Positions 6,669 to 8,274 of a stretch of 8,274 nt of DNA are shown here, piece after piece. Location of the stretch: NCBI GenBank assembly GCA_913055135.1, contig CAJXJV010000052.1, forward strand, positions 1-8,274, given 5' to 3'. The notes under the pieces were generated by a model. It made no database searches. It was not told the origin of the DNA and saw nothing but the letters and a program-made list of their open reading frames with translations. The position numbers and the translations under genes are program-made. Source of the stretch: an uncultured Desulfurobacterium sp. GTDB taxonomy: Bacteria > Aquificota > Aquificia > Desulfurobacteriales > Desulfurobacteriaceae. Position 1 is the stretch's first letter; the number at the start of each line of letters is the position of its first letter.

Positions 6669-6682
6669 CTGAAGGAGAAGTT

Positions 6683-7630
6683 ATGCCGGAAATTGTAGTT
6701 GACAGTGAAAAGAAAGGAACGAGGCTTGACCAGTTTATAGCTTCTGTTGCCGATATTTCACGTTCTCAAGCAAAGAACCTTATAGAAGACGGTGAAGTCA
6801 GTATTGATGGGAAGATTGTTAAGAAGCCTTCTTACAAAGTTAAAGAAGGAGAGACTGTCTCCTTTGAAATCCCGGAACCTGTTCCCTTAGACTTGCAGCC
6901 TGAAGATATTCCACTTGATGTAGTTTATGAAGATAAGGACGTAATAGTTATAAATAAACCTGCAGGGCTTGTGGTTCATCCGGCTCCCGGCCACTACTCA
7001 GGAACTCTTGTAAATGCTCTTCTCTATCACGTTAAAGATTTTCAGGGAATTAACGGGACGCTGAGACCTGGAATTGTCCATAGACTTGATAAAGACACAG
7101 CAGGTCTTTTAGTTGTTGCAAAAAATGATGTGGCGCAGCAATCATTGATTGAACAGTTTAAAAGTAGAACCGTTGGAAGGTTTTACAGGGCTTTAATTCT
7201 TGGTATTCCAGAGAAAGACCACGATCGAATAGTTGTTCCGATAGGAAGGGATAAGTTTGACAGGAAGAAATTTTCACCAAATACAACGTCTCCAAAGGAA
7301 GCGATAACCAACTACTGGGTTTTAGAAAAGTTTCCTGAACATAACGTTTCAGATATCAAGTGTAAACTTGAAACCGGTAGAACCCATCAGATCAGAGTTC
7401 ACATGTCCCATATAGGTCATCCATTGCTTGGTGATAGAACCTACGGTTATAAACCTTCCCGTATAAAAGATGAAACCCTGAGAGAACTTATTGAGGAGAT
7501 GGGAATGCATGCTCTTTGTGCATACTACCTCGGTTTTAAGCATCCTGCAACCGGAGAGTGGATGGAGTTTGAGATTGCGCTTCCAGAAGGTATGAAGAAA
7601 GTAATTGATTACCTATCGGAAAAGAATTAA
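6683..7630 (+). CDS. rluD: RluD-like 23S rRNA pseudouridine synthase (RluA family)
   Basis: This 315-residue enzyme converts specific uridines in RNA, most likely 23S rRNA, to pseudouridine during ribosome assembly. The N-terminal S4 RNA-binding domain covers about residues 13-62 (TRLDQFIA, SRSQAKNLIEDGEV). The RluA-type catalytic domain follows, with NKPAGLVVHP (91-100), the catalytic motif HRLDKDTAG (133-141) with nucleophile Asp136, and GRTHQIRVHM (232-241). Length and S4 domain fit RluD (positions 1911, 1915 and 1917 in E. coli helix 69) better than the short RluA, but RluC-like or broader specificity cannot be excluded. The start is ATG 6683 with AAGGAG 5 bases upstream. It is transcribed away from yacG-mutS. 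Its stop shares TTAA with the stop of the convergent small gene at 7627, so the two transcripts probably overlap at their 3' ends. Confidence 0.92.
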   Translation: MPEIVVDSEKKGTRLDQFIASVADISRSQAKNLIEDGEVSIDGKIVKKPSYKVKEGETVSFEIPEPVPLDLQPEDIPLDVVYEDKDVIVINKPAGLVVHPAPGHYSGTLVNALLYHVKDFQGINGTLRPGIVHRLDKDTAGLLVVAKNDVAQQSLIEQFKSRTVGRFYRALILGIPEKDHDRIVVPIGRDKFDRKKFSPNTTSPKEAITNYWVLEKFPEHNVSDIKCKLETGRTHQIRVHMSHIGHPLLGDRTYGYKPSRIKDETLRELIEEMGMHALCAYYLGFKHPATGEWMEFEIALPEGMKKVIDYLSEKN

Positions 7631-7884
7631 GTAGATACTATTTCGACTTCATCGCCAAAATACTGTTTCAGGAGTTCAATAGCTTTTTTCTTGTGTTCTG
7701 GTGAACGAAATCGAACTTTAAGTTCTTCTTGCTCTAATTTTTTGAGCGTTCTTTCCGCTGCTTTTTGAAGTTTTTTCTTCCATTCTTCAAGATTCTCAAC
7801 GGTCTTAAATCCTCCTGCTTCAAGTCTTCTTTCTATCTCTTCTTCATAAGGTGTAAGTTTTATTTCTTCTGGGGTAATCTTCAT
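7627..7884 (-). CDS. small charged partner of a BrnT-like toxin, probable antitoxin
   Basis: This 85-residue protein is dominated by Glu and Lys. It is probably helical over about residues 9-55 (TPYEEEIERRLEAGG, then NLEEWKKKLQKAAERTLKKLEQEE). A possible beta-helix-beta end follows (LKVRF at 55-59, helix about 62-76, EVEIV at 79-83). Its ATG overlaps the stop of the upstream toxin-like gene in an ATGA arrangement, and toxin-first order is usual for BrnT/BrnA pairs. The N-terminal part resembles what I recall of small partners of BrnT-like proteins. Those usually end in a ribbon-helix-helix DNA-binding domain with a much longer C-terminal part. Here only one strand and one helix follow, so autoregulation by DNA binding is doubtful. 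The antitoxin role comes from context. I do not recognise a named family for certain. Confidence 0.6.
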   Translation of the reverse strand: MKITPEEIKLTPYEEEIERRLEAGGFKTVENLEEWKKKLQKAAERTLKKLEQEELKVRFRSPEHKKKAIELLKQYFGDEVEIVST

Positions 7885-8159
7885 TTCCTTTTCTCCTTCA
7901 ACAGACTTTTATATTTCCTGCTGGGATATGCCGTTTTCAATCTTAATTTATTACCTCTAAATTCACAAGGAACAGCCCACGGATAGTTATCAATCACCAC
8001 AATAAGCAAATACTGTCCGGGATACCTGTCCTGTCTTTTATCTTCCTTAAAATCCAGAACATTACCATTTTTTACAGCACTAACTATATCTTGGAAGGAA
8101 ATTCCTCTTTCAACTTGAAGCCAGCGATTTTTCTTTTCGTCCCATTCAAACTCTAACAT
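7881..8159 (-). CDS. BrnT-like toxin of a toxin-antitoxin pair
   Basis: This 92-residue protein has the layout of the BrnT family, small RNase-like toxins that block translation and are held by a partner protein. It has FEWDEKKNRWL at 4-14, ERGISFQDIV at 17-26 (matching the family's W-D-x-x-K and G-x-S-F pattern), then LLIVVIDNYPWAVPCEF (51-67) and LRLKTAYPSRKYKSLL (72-87), where the Ser-Arg-Lys near the end is typical. The start ATG has AGGA 7 bases upstream. That AGGA overlaps the stop codon of tgt, and only 9 bases separate the genes, so toxin expression probably depends on the tgt transcript. The partner gene follows with a 4-base overlap. An uncharacterised, non-toxic DUF-type relative is the alternative. 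Family resemblance is by eye, and activity is not shown. Confidence 0.7.
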   Translation of the reverse strand: MLEFEWDEKKNRWLQVERGISFQDIVSAVKNGNVLDFKEDKRQDRYPGQYLLIVVIDNYPWAVPCEFRGNKLRLKTAYPSRKYKSLLKEKRK

Positions 8160-8168
8160 TATTATTTC

Positions 8169-8274
8169 CTATACGTAATACTTCGATAAAAACTCTTCCT
8201 TGAACTCCTGGAATTTACTGCTCTTTATTGCTTCCCTTATTCTCTTCATCAGGTTGTTGTAGAAGTAGAGATTA
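8169..8274 (-). CDS. tgt: queuine/preQ1 tRNA-ribosyltransferase Tgt, C-terminal end only
   Basis: Only the last 34 codons are in the window; the gene continues past its right edge. The visible end reads NLYFYNNLMKRIREAIK, then SSKFQEFKEEFLSKYYV and TAG. This matches the C-terminal helix of bacterial Tgt (H-N-L-x-x-Y-x-x-L-M-x-x-I-R-x-A-I, then F-x-x-F-x-x-x-F-x-x-x-Y). Tgt exchanges guanine 34 for preQ1 in tRNAs with GUN anticodons, on the path to queuosine. The catalytic and zinc-binding parts lie outside, so their integrity cannot be judged. The toxin-like gene begins 9 bases downstream, and its ribosome site overlaps the tgt stop. Confidence 0.85.
   Translation of the reverse strand, partial: NLYFYNNLMKRIREAIKSSKFQEFKEEFLSKYYV

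Noticed and set aside
7765..7986. A 73-codon Phe/Leu-rich plus-strand open frame across the toxin-antitoxin genes
   Set aside because: It lies opposite two genes with good starts and a coupled overlap. Its composition is that of an antisense shadow.

Overview
The window is AT-rich bacterial DNA, about 35-40% G+C by eye. Lys, Glu and Ile are abundant in the proteins, AGA/AGG arginine codons are common, spacing is compact and TTG/GTG starts are frequent. This suits a thermophilic bacterium; my best guess is Aquificota, perhaps Desulfurobacteriaceae. That placement is an impression from protein style, not a search result.

Layout. (1) Bases 1-3878, plus strand: a type IV pilus operon. A major-type prepilin (176-766) with a strong ribosome site is followed by a paralogous minor-type prepilin (808-1344). 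Then come an ABC ATPase (1360-2253), an ABC-2 type permease (2219-3018) and an exported or membrane-anchored helical-repeat protein (3015-3878). The last three resemble the pilH, pilI and pilG trio of Myxococcus xanthus, an ABC transporter needed for pilus assembly. As written, the permease is interrupted. Its reading frame stops at 2887, but the expected C-terminal part continues without interruption in the -1 frame to 3018, where its stop overlaps the next start. (2) Bases 6598-3925, minus strand: yacG (58 codons, zinc-finger gyrase inhibitor) overlaps mutS by 29 bases. mutS encodes a full-length mismatch-repair ATPase. (3) Bases 6599-6682: a divergent intergenic region with an 11-bp perfect inverted repeat and other repeats. 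(4) Bases 6683-7630, plus strand: an RluD-like 23S rRNA pseudouridine synthase. (5) Bases 8274-7627, minus strand: the C-terminus of tgt (queuine/preQ1 tRNA-ribosyltransferase), then a BrnT-like toxin and a small partner protein, packed as one operon.

The pilus genes act together: pilin subunits plus an inner-membrane transporter that supports assembly. The rest is information-processing housekeeping with a toxin-antitoxin-like pair appended behind tgt. I see no tRNA, rRNA, CRISPR array, insertion sequence or phage gene. The observations most worth following up are the frameshifted permease inside an otherwise intact pilus operon, the toxin-like pair with a non-standard partner, and the repeat-rich yacG/rluD promoter region.
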